Below, piece after piece: positions 47,082 to 59,390 of a stretch of 64,000 nucleotides of DNA. The DNA lies in NCBI GenBank assembly GCA_021030905.1, contig JAGFMI010000002.1:1922001-1986000 (forward strand), in the 5' to 3' direction. Every line of letters starts with the position of its first letter. Positions within the stretch are counted from its first letter, which is position 1. This stretch comes from Pyrenula massariospora (Eukaryota > Ascomycota > Eurotiomycetes > Pyrenulales > Pyrenulaceae). The notes beneath the pieces are model-generated. The model was not told where the DNA came from. It made no database searches and was given only the letters and a program-made list of their open reading frames with translations. Both the position numbers and the translations under genes were made by a program.

Positions 47082-48492
47082 CGGAAATCGTCATCTGTTT
47101 TAACCTGAACGATGAGTAAGCCGACCTGAGCCGTAACTGTATAATTCTGCTTCCAGTTTTCACGTGTCTGAGCAAGCGCCCTAAATATTAGGAGATTTCA
47201 GAGTACGGCTCCTGGTCAGCCGGCACGGCTTCTTTCCGAGTGACTCTCCCTGGAACGAATAGTTTGGGCGTGGATTTCTGGTTCCCTGTTCCGACTTTCA
47301 AGACCAGTTCTCGCCTTACTGGTGCCCGATTATGGCACCGCGGACTCTACTAGTACTAGTCACGTTTCAAACTGTTTGCCGCCTGTCTGCTACCCCACTT
47401 ATTCAGCCGGCTGCCACACGGAGTCGCCCGGAGACCCTGCTATTTCGCCGTCGTCGTTAACGTAGGGTAAAACATATGCACGAGATGGTTTCGAGACGGC
47501 CATGCCCGCTGGGTCTGCGGCTTATGCCTAGGTGGATGCGTTAACCAGGAATAACACGATCCTCGAAGTTTTAGACATAATTAACATGCGATCTTAGCAG
47601 GTTGTAAGCGAGGGCAACATGAGCGTAACTTCTAATGCTTCACTCTTAAGGTCCTAAGTTTCAAGGTTTGAAAAGCAGTGCTATTGCTGTTAGTATCAAT
47701 TTCTCTCAAGTAATGGGAAATGATCAAAGGTGACAGGATGAAACAGGCTGCCGTAATAATCCACAGACAACCCTATAAAAAGAAGCCTCTGCATTGCGTG
47801 TAAACAGAAAATATACACAGCCATCGGCCATTTAAGGAAAAATTCGAATTTTGTGTAAGGTACCTACAGTGCCGTAAGACTAATTCTAGATCACAAAGAT
47901 CAATTAGATTTCTGATTCCGAATAATTAATCTTTTTAGGCGCGGTTTCTATCGTGCTTGAAACTGAAAAAGCGGGAGGTGCAAAGTAAATATGTCTCATA
48001 ATACACGCCACGATCCTAAATTGGGACATATCAACTATTATGTGGAAGCGAGGCACTTGGAAAATACTCTTCCGAGAAGGAACTTACAAAATCTAAAAAA
48101 TCTTTCATTTAACCACTACTTCTCTTTTGGCTAAAGTTGTAAATATATAAAATAGAAATAAATCTAGTGGTGTGAAATAATCCTACAACTACTGGAATCT
48201 GCATTTGCCTTAATAAGATGCACATGCAATGACAGGGTATTATTAGCCCCCAAGTCTTGACAGCAACATGCATATGCTGACGGCAGTGCATATATAGGGT
48301 CCATAAACCTCGTGAAATCAAATTTTTCACAAAGTGGGGTACTATTTTAGGATCAGCAAAACCTCGCAATTGTGAGCACTTTAGATATGTAAGTTTGTCC
48401 TACCCACACTTTTCGTACGTCCGTTGGACCTGAAAGTCTAGTCCCACACTGGGCTTAGTGACCCTTACCAAACGCAGCTTTATAGGGGTATC

Positions 48493-48507
48493 TACCGCCG
48501 AAAACGA
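48493..48507. repeat. Dispersed motif, copy 3 (short)
   Basis: TACCGCCGAAAACGA, identical to the end of copy 2 (15 of 15). The flanking similarity to copies 1 and 2 is not evident. Confidence 0.35.
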
Positions 48508-48753
48508 TGGGTTTATGCCCATGCTTTTGGCCCCATTGCAGGGTAACCAGCCTGCATTTTAGGCGGCATCCAGCCTCGGACATGGTCGTTTTACCTTACT
48601 ACAGTCTCCAGTGTCCCGCAACATCTGCTGTGTTATTCTGAGACCAATCGACAATTGAGATTGGGTGGTGTTGCTCAGGCTCTTTACCAATTCTCAGCCC
48701 CTCGCAGTCAACTCTTTTAAACCCTGACGGACCCAGAACAATACAGCCCGACG

Positions 48754-48773
48754 ATCTTGAGACGTCTCAAGAT
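48754..48773. repeat. Perfect 20-bp palindrome next to the retroelement
   Basis: ATCTTGAGAC followed directly by GTCTCAAGAT, an exact inverted repeat with no spacer, lying 11 bp before the ATTTT target duplication of the LTR element. It could be a protein-binding site or chance. No function can be assigned. Confidence 0.5.
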
Positions 48774-48789
48774 GATCAAGCGGGATTTT

Positions 48790-48937
48790 TGTAAAGGCAC
48801 CGTGTCAGGATACTTAGCCAGAATATTTTAATAATTCATTATACTAGTTTTTATTAAAATTAGTTTTTAAAATACTTTTATAAAATACTTTTAAATAAAA
48901 TAATTAATAATATTAAATTTAAAATAATATTTTTATA
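48790..48937 (+). repeat. Left LTR of the retroelement (148 bp)
   Basis: Aligns without gaps to 62733-62880: 111 identical positions and 37 differences, all transitions. The outer 33 bp keep G and C (TGTAAAGGCACCGTG...), while from about 48822 on the left copy is almost pure A/T. Confidence 0.92.
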
Positions 48938-51849
48938 ATTTAATAGTTCGAGCGCCACAAAAAGTTTTTAAAAATTTTTTATATTAAATTTTATACTTTT
49001 AAAAAGTTTATTAAGCTTAATATATTTTATAATATTTTAAAAATTTTTTCGACTTTTTTATCAAAATAATTATTATTATTTTAAAATATATTATTTTTAA
49101 TTGCGGATCTTCGCATTTTAAATATTATTAAATATTTTTATAAATTATTTATTTTTTTTAATTAATTAATTAAATTATTTATATTAACTATACGGATATA
49201 TTATTATTATTAAAATTTTAAAAATAATAATAAACTGAACGACGCAGATTTTGATTTAATTTTTTTTATTTTAAATATTTAATTATAATATATATTATTA
49301 TTTTTTTAATAAAATCTATTTCGAAGTTTAAAGTTTTAAAAAAATTTATAAATTTTATTATAAATCTATTTATAATATATTTAATTTTAATAGTAAATAA
49401 TATTAAAAAAAATAATTTAAATAGAAAATAATGAGAATATTTTTAAACCGTTAAAAATATAGTTTAAATTTAAAAATAAAAAAAGAAAAGAATAAAAATA
49501 TTAATATAAAAATTAAAAAATTTATTTTAATAAATTACTTTATAAAATTATTTTTAAAAATTTATTTTATAAAATCAATTAATTTATTTTTCCAGTTAAT
49601 TATTATTATTTAATTATAATTTTTTTAATTTAAATAGAATTTTTTATATATAATAATATTAATTAATTAAAAATCTGCTTTGACAATATTATTATTATAT
49701 TAAATTTAATTATATATAAATATAAATACTAAAAGGTTTTTATTATTATTAAAAATAATAATAAATAGATCGATAATAGATTAGGCTGTATTATTTAAAT
49801 AAAAAATTATAATTAATATAAATCTATAAAGTAAAATTTAATATTTGGTAAAAAAGTTTAATAAAAATATAATATTATTTTTATATTTTAAAAAATATTA
49901 AGATACTTTCTACGTAAATATAAATATTTATTTATTTATTAAAATAATAAATTTTATTAAAATAAAAAGTTTAAAATAGTTATTAAGTCCGAATAAAATT
50001 AATTAATATAAAAAAAAATTAATAATATATATTTATAATAATAAAAAATATAATTAGTTTATATAATTAAAAAATATTTAAATTTAATTAAAAAAATTTC
50101 GAATAGAATTATTATAATATAAAAAAAATTATAAAAATAGATAAATCTTTTTAATTATATTTTTAAATTTAATAAAAAATAAAAATTTAAATTTTTATAA
50201 ATTTACTTCGACAGAGTTTATTTGTATATAGAATTTAATTATATAAAAGTTATTTACAAGGTTTAAATAAAATTAAAATTATTTTTATAATATTACTTTA
50301 TAAGAATAGATTAGTAAATTTCTATTATTATATTTATAATTTATTTATATGGTTAATATAATTAAGCTATTATTAAAATTTATAAAAGTAAAATTATTAA
50401 AAATTTTGAAACAATAATCTATTTTATTTAAAATAGATATAAAGAAATATTTGAACGATGTTAGATTTATATAAAATAATATAATAAATATTATTTAGAA
50501 AATGCGAAAATAATATAATTAAAAATAATAAAATTAAAATTATAAACTAAATTGTTAAATATATATTTTAAAATACTATATATATTTCAAAAATATAAAG
50601 TATATTTATTTAAATAGCATTTTTAAAATATTATAAAATTATCTTATTTAAAGAGAAGTCGACTTAAACTAATATTATTTATAATTATATAAAAAAGAAT
50701 TAATATATTTATTAAAATTTATATTTATTTTATTAGACTGTTCGTCAAAAATATTTATTATTTAAAAATTAAATTAATTTCGCCAACCTTAACATAAAAT
50801 TATCTCTATAAAATAATTTTAAATAAAATATTAAATTTAAATATTAATTTAATTTTTTTTAATATATTAAATATATTATAAAACGCAGTCTATTTATTTA
50901 ATTTAAATTTAAATTTTATTAATTACAATAATAGTCTGTTTTACTTATTAATTTTTTAATAATAATTTAAAATTAAATAGAATATTTTTTATAATTATTA
51001 AATAAAAAACAGAATCTACAAAATAAATTTTATATTATATAAAAAAAAATTATTTAAATACAGCGAAAAATTTAAAAATTATAAAATTATTAATTAGTAA
51101 TTCAATTTATAAAAATATTTTAAACTATATAGATATTTAATGCAAGAAATATTTTTATATTTATAGTTAAAATATACTAATATAATTAAGATTATTAAAA
51201 TTATTTATAAATATTAAATATTTATAATTATTAAAATTTGCTAATTTAATAATAAATATTTTTTAAATATTTACAATAATTAAAATTTAAAGCTAAATTT
51301 AAAAAAAATAATAAAAATAATAATAAAAAAATAATTTTAAAAACGGAAATCAATATAATTTTTATTTTTTATTAAAATAAAATAATAATAAATATTATTT
51401 TTATAAATACAGCTACTATAGTTGGTTAAAATATAAATATATTTTTAAATTTTATAATATTATAATATTTAATAAATTTTAAAAAATATAAATTTTTATT
51501 AATTGAATTAAAAATATAATTAAAAATATAAATTTTAAACTAGTACTAAAAATATTATTTTATTATTTTAAAAATTATTCGGCTATATAGTATATAAATT
51601 TATTTAAAAAAATTAAATTAAATATATAATATTTTATTGCAGTTTAAATATAAAAATTATACTTAAAATTCGAATAAAATTTTATTAATATTTTAAATAA
51701 AATAAAAATAATAATTTTTTATTTTAATAAAAAATCTAAAAAATTATTTATAATATATTTGATAAAAAAAACTATTTTATTATGCGAGGCTTAAATATAT
51801 AAATTAATTATTATTATAAATAACTTGTTAAAAGGATTGGATTCAAAAT

Positions 51850-51950
51850 TATAAAAAAAAATATTAATTATTTATAAAAAAATATTAATTATTTATAAAA
51901 AAATATTAATTATTTATAAAAAAATATTAATTATTTATAAAAAAATTTTA
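51850..51950. repeat. Tandem array of a 21-bp A/T unit
   Basis: At least four consecutive, nearly identical copies of AAAAAAATATTAATTATTTAT. The uniformity of the copies stands out inside otherwise irregular A/T sequence. Confidence 0.75.
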
Positions 51951-54072
51951 AAATTTTTTAAAATTAAAATGCGCGATATATATTAATCTATTTTATATAT
52001 ATATTAAAAAAATATAAAATAATATTAATATTTTAATTAAATTTAATTAAAAATTCGAAATATATAGTTTCGCTTCTATAATTAATTATATAATATTAAT
52101 AAATTTTAAATAAAATAAACTATATAATATTAAATTACAATATTATAAAATAAAACTGAAATTAAAAAAATTAAAAATTATAAATATAAAAAACTGTAAT
52201 AAAATATTTTATAAAGTTAAAAAAAATTAAAATAAAACTATATACTTTAATCGAAATAAATATTAAAAATATAATAAAATAAAATATTAGGCTCGAAACT
52301 GTCCGAATAAATTAATAAAAATAAATAATTTAAATATTAATTTAAAGACAAATTAAAAAGAATTAAAAATTATTTTTTTTAAAAATAAAGACAACTTTTT
52401 AAATATATTTAATAAAAATAAAAAAATTGCAGCAGATTTTTTTTTTTAAAAAAATTAATTAAAAGAATTTAGAGTGATTAACTTTTTTTATTAAAAAATT
52501 ATTTAAATATTTATTTTTACTTAGTTTATATTTATTTTATTTTTAATTTTAATAAATCAAAAATCTATATATATTAAGTAAATATTAATAAAAAATTCTA
52601 ACTGAAAGTACTACCTAAAAATATTATTTAATTAATATTTAAAATTAATATAATTATTTAACCGAATTACGAATTTAAACAATATTTTTAAATTTTTATA
52701 TTATATTATTTTAATAAGAATTAGTTTATAATATATTATTTTAATATAAATTTACTAATTTTGATAATTAAAAAGCGAATTTTTTAATTATTTTTTTTTA
52801 ATATATAGAAAAAGTTTATAAATATATTAAAATTAATTATAAATAATATAGTTATTAGTAAGAAGAAATAAATTTTAATAATTTTAAAAAATTTTACAGA
52901 TCTAAATATAGTTTATTAAATTTTAAATAATAAATAATTAATAATATCCGCGCGATATTATATTATATTAAATTTAAATTATAAATTACTACTTAAGCTA
53001 AATATTATAATTTTATTATAAATAGAATAAAATTTTGCGCAGTATATTATATTTTAATTAAAATTTTATTTATATATTATACTAATTATATTTATAAAAA
53101 AAAGTATTTTCGATCTGTTGTAAATAACTATATTTTATTATAATATATTAAAAAAATATTCAGATTGAACAAAAATTTAAATTATTAAATATAAAAAGTT
53201 TTAAATTAGGTAATCGAAGTATTAATTTTTTAATATTAAAATATTTTAAATTATTTACAGAGTAATATAAAACTGTTTTAAAAAAATAATAAAATTATAA
53301 TTATTTTACAGATCGATTTAAATTATCTTAAAAATTTTAATTAAAAATAAAGAGAAAGTTTTACTAAATATATATAATAAAAAATAGAATATTAAAATTA
53401 AATTTAAAATATAATATTTTAATAAAATATTGTAAATTATTCGATTTAATAAAAAATATAATTTAAATATTATAATTAAAATTAATATTTAAATTTATTT
53501 TAAATATATTAATATTAATATCTTGTATTATTATAAAGTATAAATAAAAAATTATTTTTCCTTTAAATTTTGAAACGGCAATAGTTAAGGTTAAAAAAAA
53601 ATATTTATTAAAATAATTAATATTATTGAAATATAGTTATACTGTAAAAATAGTAAATAATATATATTTTTAAATTATATTTATAAATATATTAATTAGT
53701 ATAGAAAAGTTAGCGAATTTTTTATTAAATAATTATTTTTAAATAGAAATAGACTTGAAGCGTCTTTATAAATTATTAATTATAAAAAATAAGAAGTTGA
53801 TTGCGGAAGCAGAAAATAATATTTTTAATTATTTTAAATTAATTTTTATTATAAAATTATTATAAATAATTAAAAAGTACATTTATTTATTTTATAAAAA
53901 GATAAAAATTTTTAATAACAGTGTTAAGATATTTATATTCTTTTTAAATAAAAAAAATATAAAAAATTTAAAGCAAGTATTTTATAATCTTTCTCGAAAA
54001 AATTAAATAAAAATAAATAAAATATTTAATACTATATAAGCTACTAATAAAGTTAAATTAATATTTTTAAAA

Positions 54073-54642
54073 AAATTTTTAACGAGTACTAGTTCGGTTT
54101 TTATAATTTAAAATAAAAATAAATTTTATATAATAATTAATTTACAAAGAATAAATATAAAGCTTTATTTTAATATTTATTTTTTATTTAAATAAAATAA
54201 AATTTTAAAGACGCTCGGTAAGAATATAATATTTAATTTTTTAAATATTTTAAAAAAGTTTTTTTAACAGCCTCTGATAAATAAAAACAAATAAAAAATA
54301 ATTTTTATAATTTTATATAAAGATTATAAATAATTAATAATTATAATAATAGATTTAGTTAATTTACCTAATTTTTTTTAATACTGTATAAAAAATTTAT
54401 TAAAATTATATTTATAAATTTTTATACTGATCTATATAAATAATATTATTATATTTTTAAAATTATTAAAAAAATATTTTGAATATTTTAATTAAATACT
54501 TACTATTTTAAAAAATATAAATATTTTTTTAAATATTAAAAAGTACTTTTTCGATTTTTTTAAAATAAAATTATTAAAATATAAAATTTTAAGATTCGGT
54601 ATAAATACGCATAAGAGAAAATTAAAACTATATAAAAACTAA
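54073..54642 (+). pseudogene. Decayed Ty3/gypsy reverse transcriptase
   Basis: One frame of 190 codons, beginning near KFLTSTSSVF, follows the order of a gypsy RT. A YIINLQRINI segment aligns to the usual VDYRxLN block. Then come LGKNIIFNFLNILK (the LDL block), the remains of the GFFQQP motif, NLPNFF (the APxxFQ block), IYINNIIIF (YxDDIIIF with both catalytic Asp codons changed to Asn, GAT/GAC to AAT), and NIKKYFFDF with LLKYKI (the KCxF and LLG blocks). Eight or more TAA stops fall at positions where family members have Gln or Trp. Both features are expected from G to A and C to T mutation. No function remains. Confidence 0.8.
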
Positions 54643-55689
54643 ATTTTTTAAAAATTTTTATATAAATAGAAAGCGAACTAAGACTAATAAGTTATTATTA
54701 ATATTTTATATATTATTATATAATAATAGTAAATTTTATAGTCAGATTAAAAATAGTAAAATTAAAAATTTATTTAATAAAAAATAAAAAGCAATTTTAA
54801 TTTATAGAAGTAATTAAAATAATTTTAAATTCGATTCTAAATATAATATATAAAATTAAATAGAAAAAATTTATTTAATAAATTAAAAAAAGTCATAAAA
54901 ATTTTTAAAAAAGTATTAATTAAAATAACTATTCAAGTCTATTTTAATTTTTTAAAATTTTTTATTTTTTATATTGATAGTTTATATAAATTAAAGCTAA
55001 AAATTACTATTTATCAAATATAAAATAATAAAAAAATATTAATAATTTTTATATTTTAAATTTTAATATTAGCAGAGCGCAACTATTAAACTATTAAATT
55101 TAAAATTTTAATTTTAATATAAATATTATTTAAAATATTTTAATTTTATAATTTAAAAAATTTTATTGTGATAACAAATTATTTTATTTTAATAAAATAT
55201 TTTTAATTAAAAATAAAAAGTAGACAATTAAGATACTTAAATAAATAAATTTTATTTTTATTTATTTTTTTTTTTAAATGTGTATTATATATTGTTGTAA
55301 AAAATTATATATTAATATAAATATTTTATTTTATTTTATTAAAAAAAATATATCAAAATTTCTATTTAAAAAAAAATCTATTTTTATAAAATAAATAATT
55401 GAAAAATTTAAATTTCAAAGCTTTACAATTAATATATTAAATTAAAATAATAATTTTATAAAATATTTAAAAAAAAAATTTAAAATAATCAATAATACCG
55501 CGCTATTTTAATATATTTATAAAATATAAAAAAAAATATCGAAATTAAAAAAAAAAATAATTAAAAATTAAAAATAAACGCATCAAGACTTTATTTTATA
55601 TAATAATAAATTATTATATAATTTTTATAAAGAAAGAGAAAATATGTTTTATATATTATTTTCAATTTAATTAAAAATATTTATTTAAA

Positions 55690-55870
55690 TATATAAGAAT
55701 GCCGCTCATGCTGATATTTATTAACATTATAAAAAAATTTTTAAATTATTTTATATATTTAAATTGAAAGTTTATTTTTAAAAATATATTAAAAAATATT
55801 TCTTATACTAATCGACAAGATTATCTAAATAAAAATTATTTAAAAAATTTTAATTATTTTTAACCCCTTT
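55690..55870 (+). pseudogene. Decayed integrase zinc-binding region
   Basis: In a frame different from the RT, the sequence reads HADIY, stop, HYKKIF (a His pair) and then YFLY about 30 codons on. Integrases have a C-x2-C there, and TGT/TGC to TAT/TAC would give exactly this Tyr pair. The following KLFKKF and FLTPF resemble the start of the integrase core linker in fungal gypsy elements. Weak but in the right place, 1.1 kb after the RT. Confidence 0.5.
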
Positions 55871-58469
55871 TTGTTTATAGTAAATTTTATTTTTAAACTT
55901 TATAATTATATTACCAATTATTAAGAATTTTAATAGTATTATAAATAGTATATATTAATATATTAAATAAATATATAATATATTTAGAAAAGAAAACTAG
56001 TCAATTAAAAAATAAATATTTATATTTTTTAATTAAATTATAAAATATTAGAAATTGTCAAAATATATTTTTTTTAATTAAAATATTAAATTTAACTTTT
56101 TTTTTTAGCAGATATTATTAAAAAATATAAAATACATAAAATTATAACGACTATTTATTATTTATTAATAAATAATTAAATAAAACACAGTATTAAAACT
56201 ATAAAAAAAATTTTTTAATATATAATTATTAATTAATATAAAAAAATATAACTCGATATTTTTTTAAAAGTAAAATTATAATTTAATTTATTAATTAATA
56301 ATATTATGATAAAGTTAGTTTTTAAAATAATATATAATATTTTTTTTAATTTGAACTTTATATTTAGTTTTTTAAAAATAAAAAAAATAAATATTTTTAT
56401 ATAATATTAAAAAATGGTACGGCGAAATACTAAAAATATTATAATTATAATAAAAATAAAGATAGTTATTACTTTCAATAAGTATTATTAATCTGTAATT
56501 TTTAATAATTAAATTTATATTAAAATTATTCTATTCGATAAATCAAAATATTATTTATTTAATTAATTAATTTTATTAATAAGACAAGTTAATTTATTTA
56601 CTATTCAAAAAAAATATTTAATTTTATTTATAAGCTCGATTTATCATTCAGTTATTAAATTTATTTTATTATTTTAATTATTTATTTAAAATAATATAAA
56701 AAAGACAGACTAAATTATTATTTTTTATTATTATTTTTAGTAATTGAAGCGGGTCGAAAATTTTATATAATAAAAAAAATACTTTATCAAAAAAGACGAA
56801 ATGGAATAAATAGTTTAATTATTAAATAAAAAAGATATAAAAATATAATTTAAAAAAAACTAATAAATATTAAAGAAGATGTATTTAAATTAATATAGCA
56901 ATTTTTTTAATAAAAGTTAATTAAATATTTTTAAAAAATATTATTATTATTTAAATTATAATAATAAAAACATTCTCGTCAGAATAGTTATTCGTGTTAA
57001 TAAAAATATTTTTATAAATTATAATAATATGATAAAGTAAGAAAAGGAGTTATTTTTATATTTTAAAAATAATATAAATATTATATATTGTATTTTAATT
57101 TCGATTTTTTTTAGTATTAAGTTTATTGTTATTACAATATATAATTTAATAAATAGTAATTTTTATAAAAATTTTTCGTATTAATTAATTTCCGTCTTTA
57201 AATTTTTTTATTTTTATCTTTATTTTATATCTTTTTATAATTTTTTAATTTGATAAAAATTTTTAGTAGTTATAATTTAAATATTTTAAATATCTATTTA
57301 ACCTTTATATATTTAAAAAATTTTAATTAAAATTAATATAATTAATATTTTAAAGCGCTGATTAAAATTCGAGCTAATTAATAATTAAAAATTAATAAAA
57401 AAAATACATGGTTTTGCTAAACAGTATATTATTTTAATAAAATTTAAATAATTTTAAAATATTTTTATAAAATAAATATTTTATTTTAATCGTATTTTTT
57501 AAAGAGATAATATTTTTATATATAAATTTTTTCGACAAAATTAAATAAAAAAATTACTTTTTTATTACAAAAAGTACTTTTTTAAAATTATTTTTTATAT
57601 TAAAAATACTCTATCTGGTTATTTCGGCAAAGCTATTATATAAAATATATTTTATTAATAATTTAATAAATATCGTTGAATTAATTACTATTGATTTAAT
57701 AATTATTTTAATTTTTATAAATTTATTCTCGCCAAATAATGAAACGTCTAAATGTTAAAAAGTTTTATAAATTAATTACTTTTAATACTATTATATCGAA
57801 ATAGGATATAATTATAATTTAATAAATAAAAAAAAATATAATACTGATCAAATTTTATAAAATATTTAAAAAAAATATAATAAAAAAAGGTAAGGCAACT
57901 AAAGTTCTTTAAATAGTATTTAATATTTATAATTATATATAGATAGATACTAAACGATTTTAATTAGATTTTTAATTAATTTAATTAACTACTTTTCGAT
58001 ATCGGTTATTATTCAAATAATAATATTTTAACTTATATATATTTTACTTTTTATTTAATTTTTTAAATAAAAAAATTAAATACCTCTATTATTACTACTA
58101 TTTAAATTATAATTCTGAGTAAAAATATACCCTTAAAAAAATTATTTTATAAAATTTAAATAAAAAAATCGATTTAGTAAAATCTATTTTTTATATATAA
58201 ATATTTAAGTAATAAATATATTATTTTTATTATTTTTTCTAAATCGATATTAAAAAAGGACAATTTAATTAAAAAAATAAAAAATTATATTATACTAAAA
58301 AAAAAAGATTAAGAAGTATTATTTTTTTTTATAAATAATATATTTAAAAGTACCGATTAAAAAATTTTAAAAAAAATATTAAATAATAAATTTAATAACT
58401 ATTTTTATTTTTATTAATTTTTTTTTAAATTTCAATATATTATAGAAAATATTAAATTTTTTTTTTAAA

Positions 58470-59390
58470 AAACATTTTTTCTAACTGCTCACTATAATTA
58501 TAATATATAATTTAAATTTAAAAATCGAAATACAATTTAAAGTAAATAATATTAATATTAAATAATTTTATTATAGTATTTTTAAAAATATATTAAAAAT
58601 AGAAAGATTTAGTTATATTAAAAATTATAAATTATTAATATTAAATTAATTTTTTAAAATTTATTTTCAACTTATTTTTTATAATTTTTAAAAAAAATTA
58701 AAATAACTACTTAAAACGCGAAATAGTTATTTTATTATTTAAAATTTTAATTTTAATTTCGAAGCAGCCGAAAAATTTATTATTTAAAATTTAAATATTA
58801 ATTTAATAAAATTTAATCAGTTTACAAAAATATTTAAAAAATAAAAAGATAATTTTAATTATTTTATTTATTTCATTTAAAAAATTAATAAATTTAATTA
58901 ATATTAGAGAAAATTACAATATATTAAAAAAATTTTTATTAAATAAAAATTTTTCGTCGACCTAGATTGTATATTTTTTAATATTAATTATTAAATATTA
59001 AAATGATTAATAGGTAGTTAATTTTTTAATAATTTTAATATTTATTAATTCTTTTAATTTATTACTGTTATTTTTAAAAAATAATAAAAATTTTTTTTAA
59101 ACAGTTTTTTTTTTCTCTGCTTATTATAATTATAATTTAAATATTAATTTTAAAAATTATAATTAATAAAAATAAACTAAGTAATATAATTATTAAAATA
59201 TTATATTAAAATATTTTTAAAAAATATATTAAAAAAATTATTATCTTAAAAGTTATAAATTATTAATATTAAATAAATATTAATAACGAAGTACTTTTTA
59301 AATTATTTTTTATAATTTTTAAAGAAAAGTAAAATTTATACTAAGAATTTAAATTAAAAATTATTTTTTTATTATTTAAAACTTTAACTG
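58470..59390. repeat. Diverged tandem duplication inside the A/T island
   Basis: The segment around 58475-58760 resembles that around 59100-59390 (shared TTTTTCT..CT, ACTATAATTATAAT, AAAAATATATTAAAAA and TTATTTTTTATAATTTTTAA blocks in the same order, about 625 bp apart). A 24-bp unit repeated about three times follows at 59409-59480. Low base complexity makes by-eye alignment uncertain. Confidence 0.4.

Larger units (their letters stand above)
46510..48753. other. Unassigned interval with copies of the dispersed motif
   Basis: 2.2 kb with no recognisable gene. It contains a C run at about 46781, motif copies 2 and 3, a minus-strand frame at 46915-47175 with no known domain, and a minus-strand frame at 48109-48369 without features. 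I compared the 47.4-47.8 kb part with conserved LSU rRNA stretches from memory and found no match. Confidence 0.4.

Noticed and set aside
47240-47770. Possible rRNA gene fragment
   Set aside because: Composition and phrases such as GGGTAAAAC and CTTAAGGT recall LSU rRNA, but comparison with conserved LSU segments from memory shows no continuous match.
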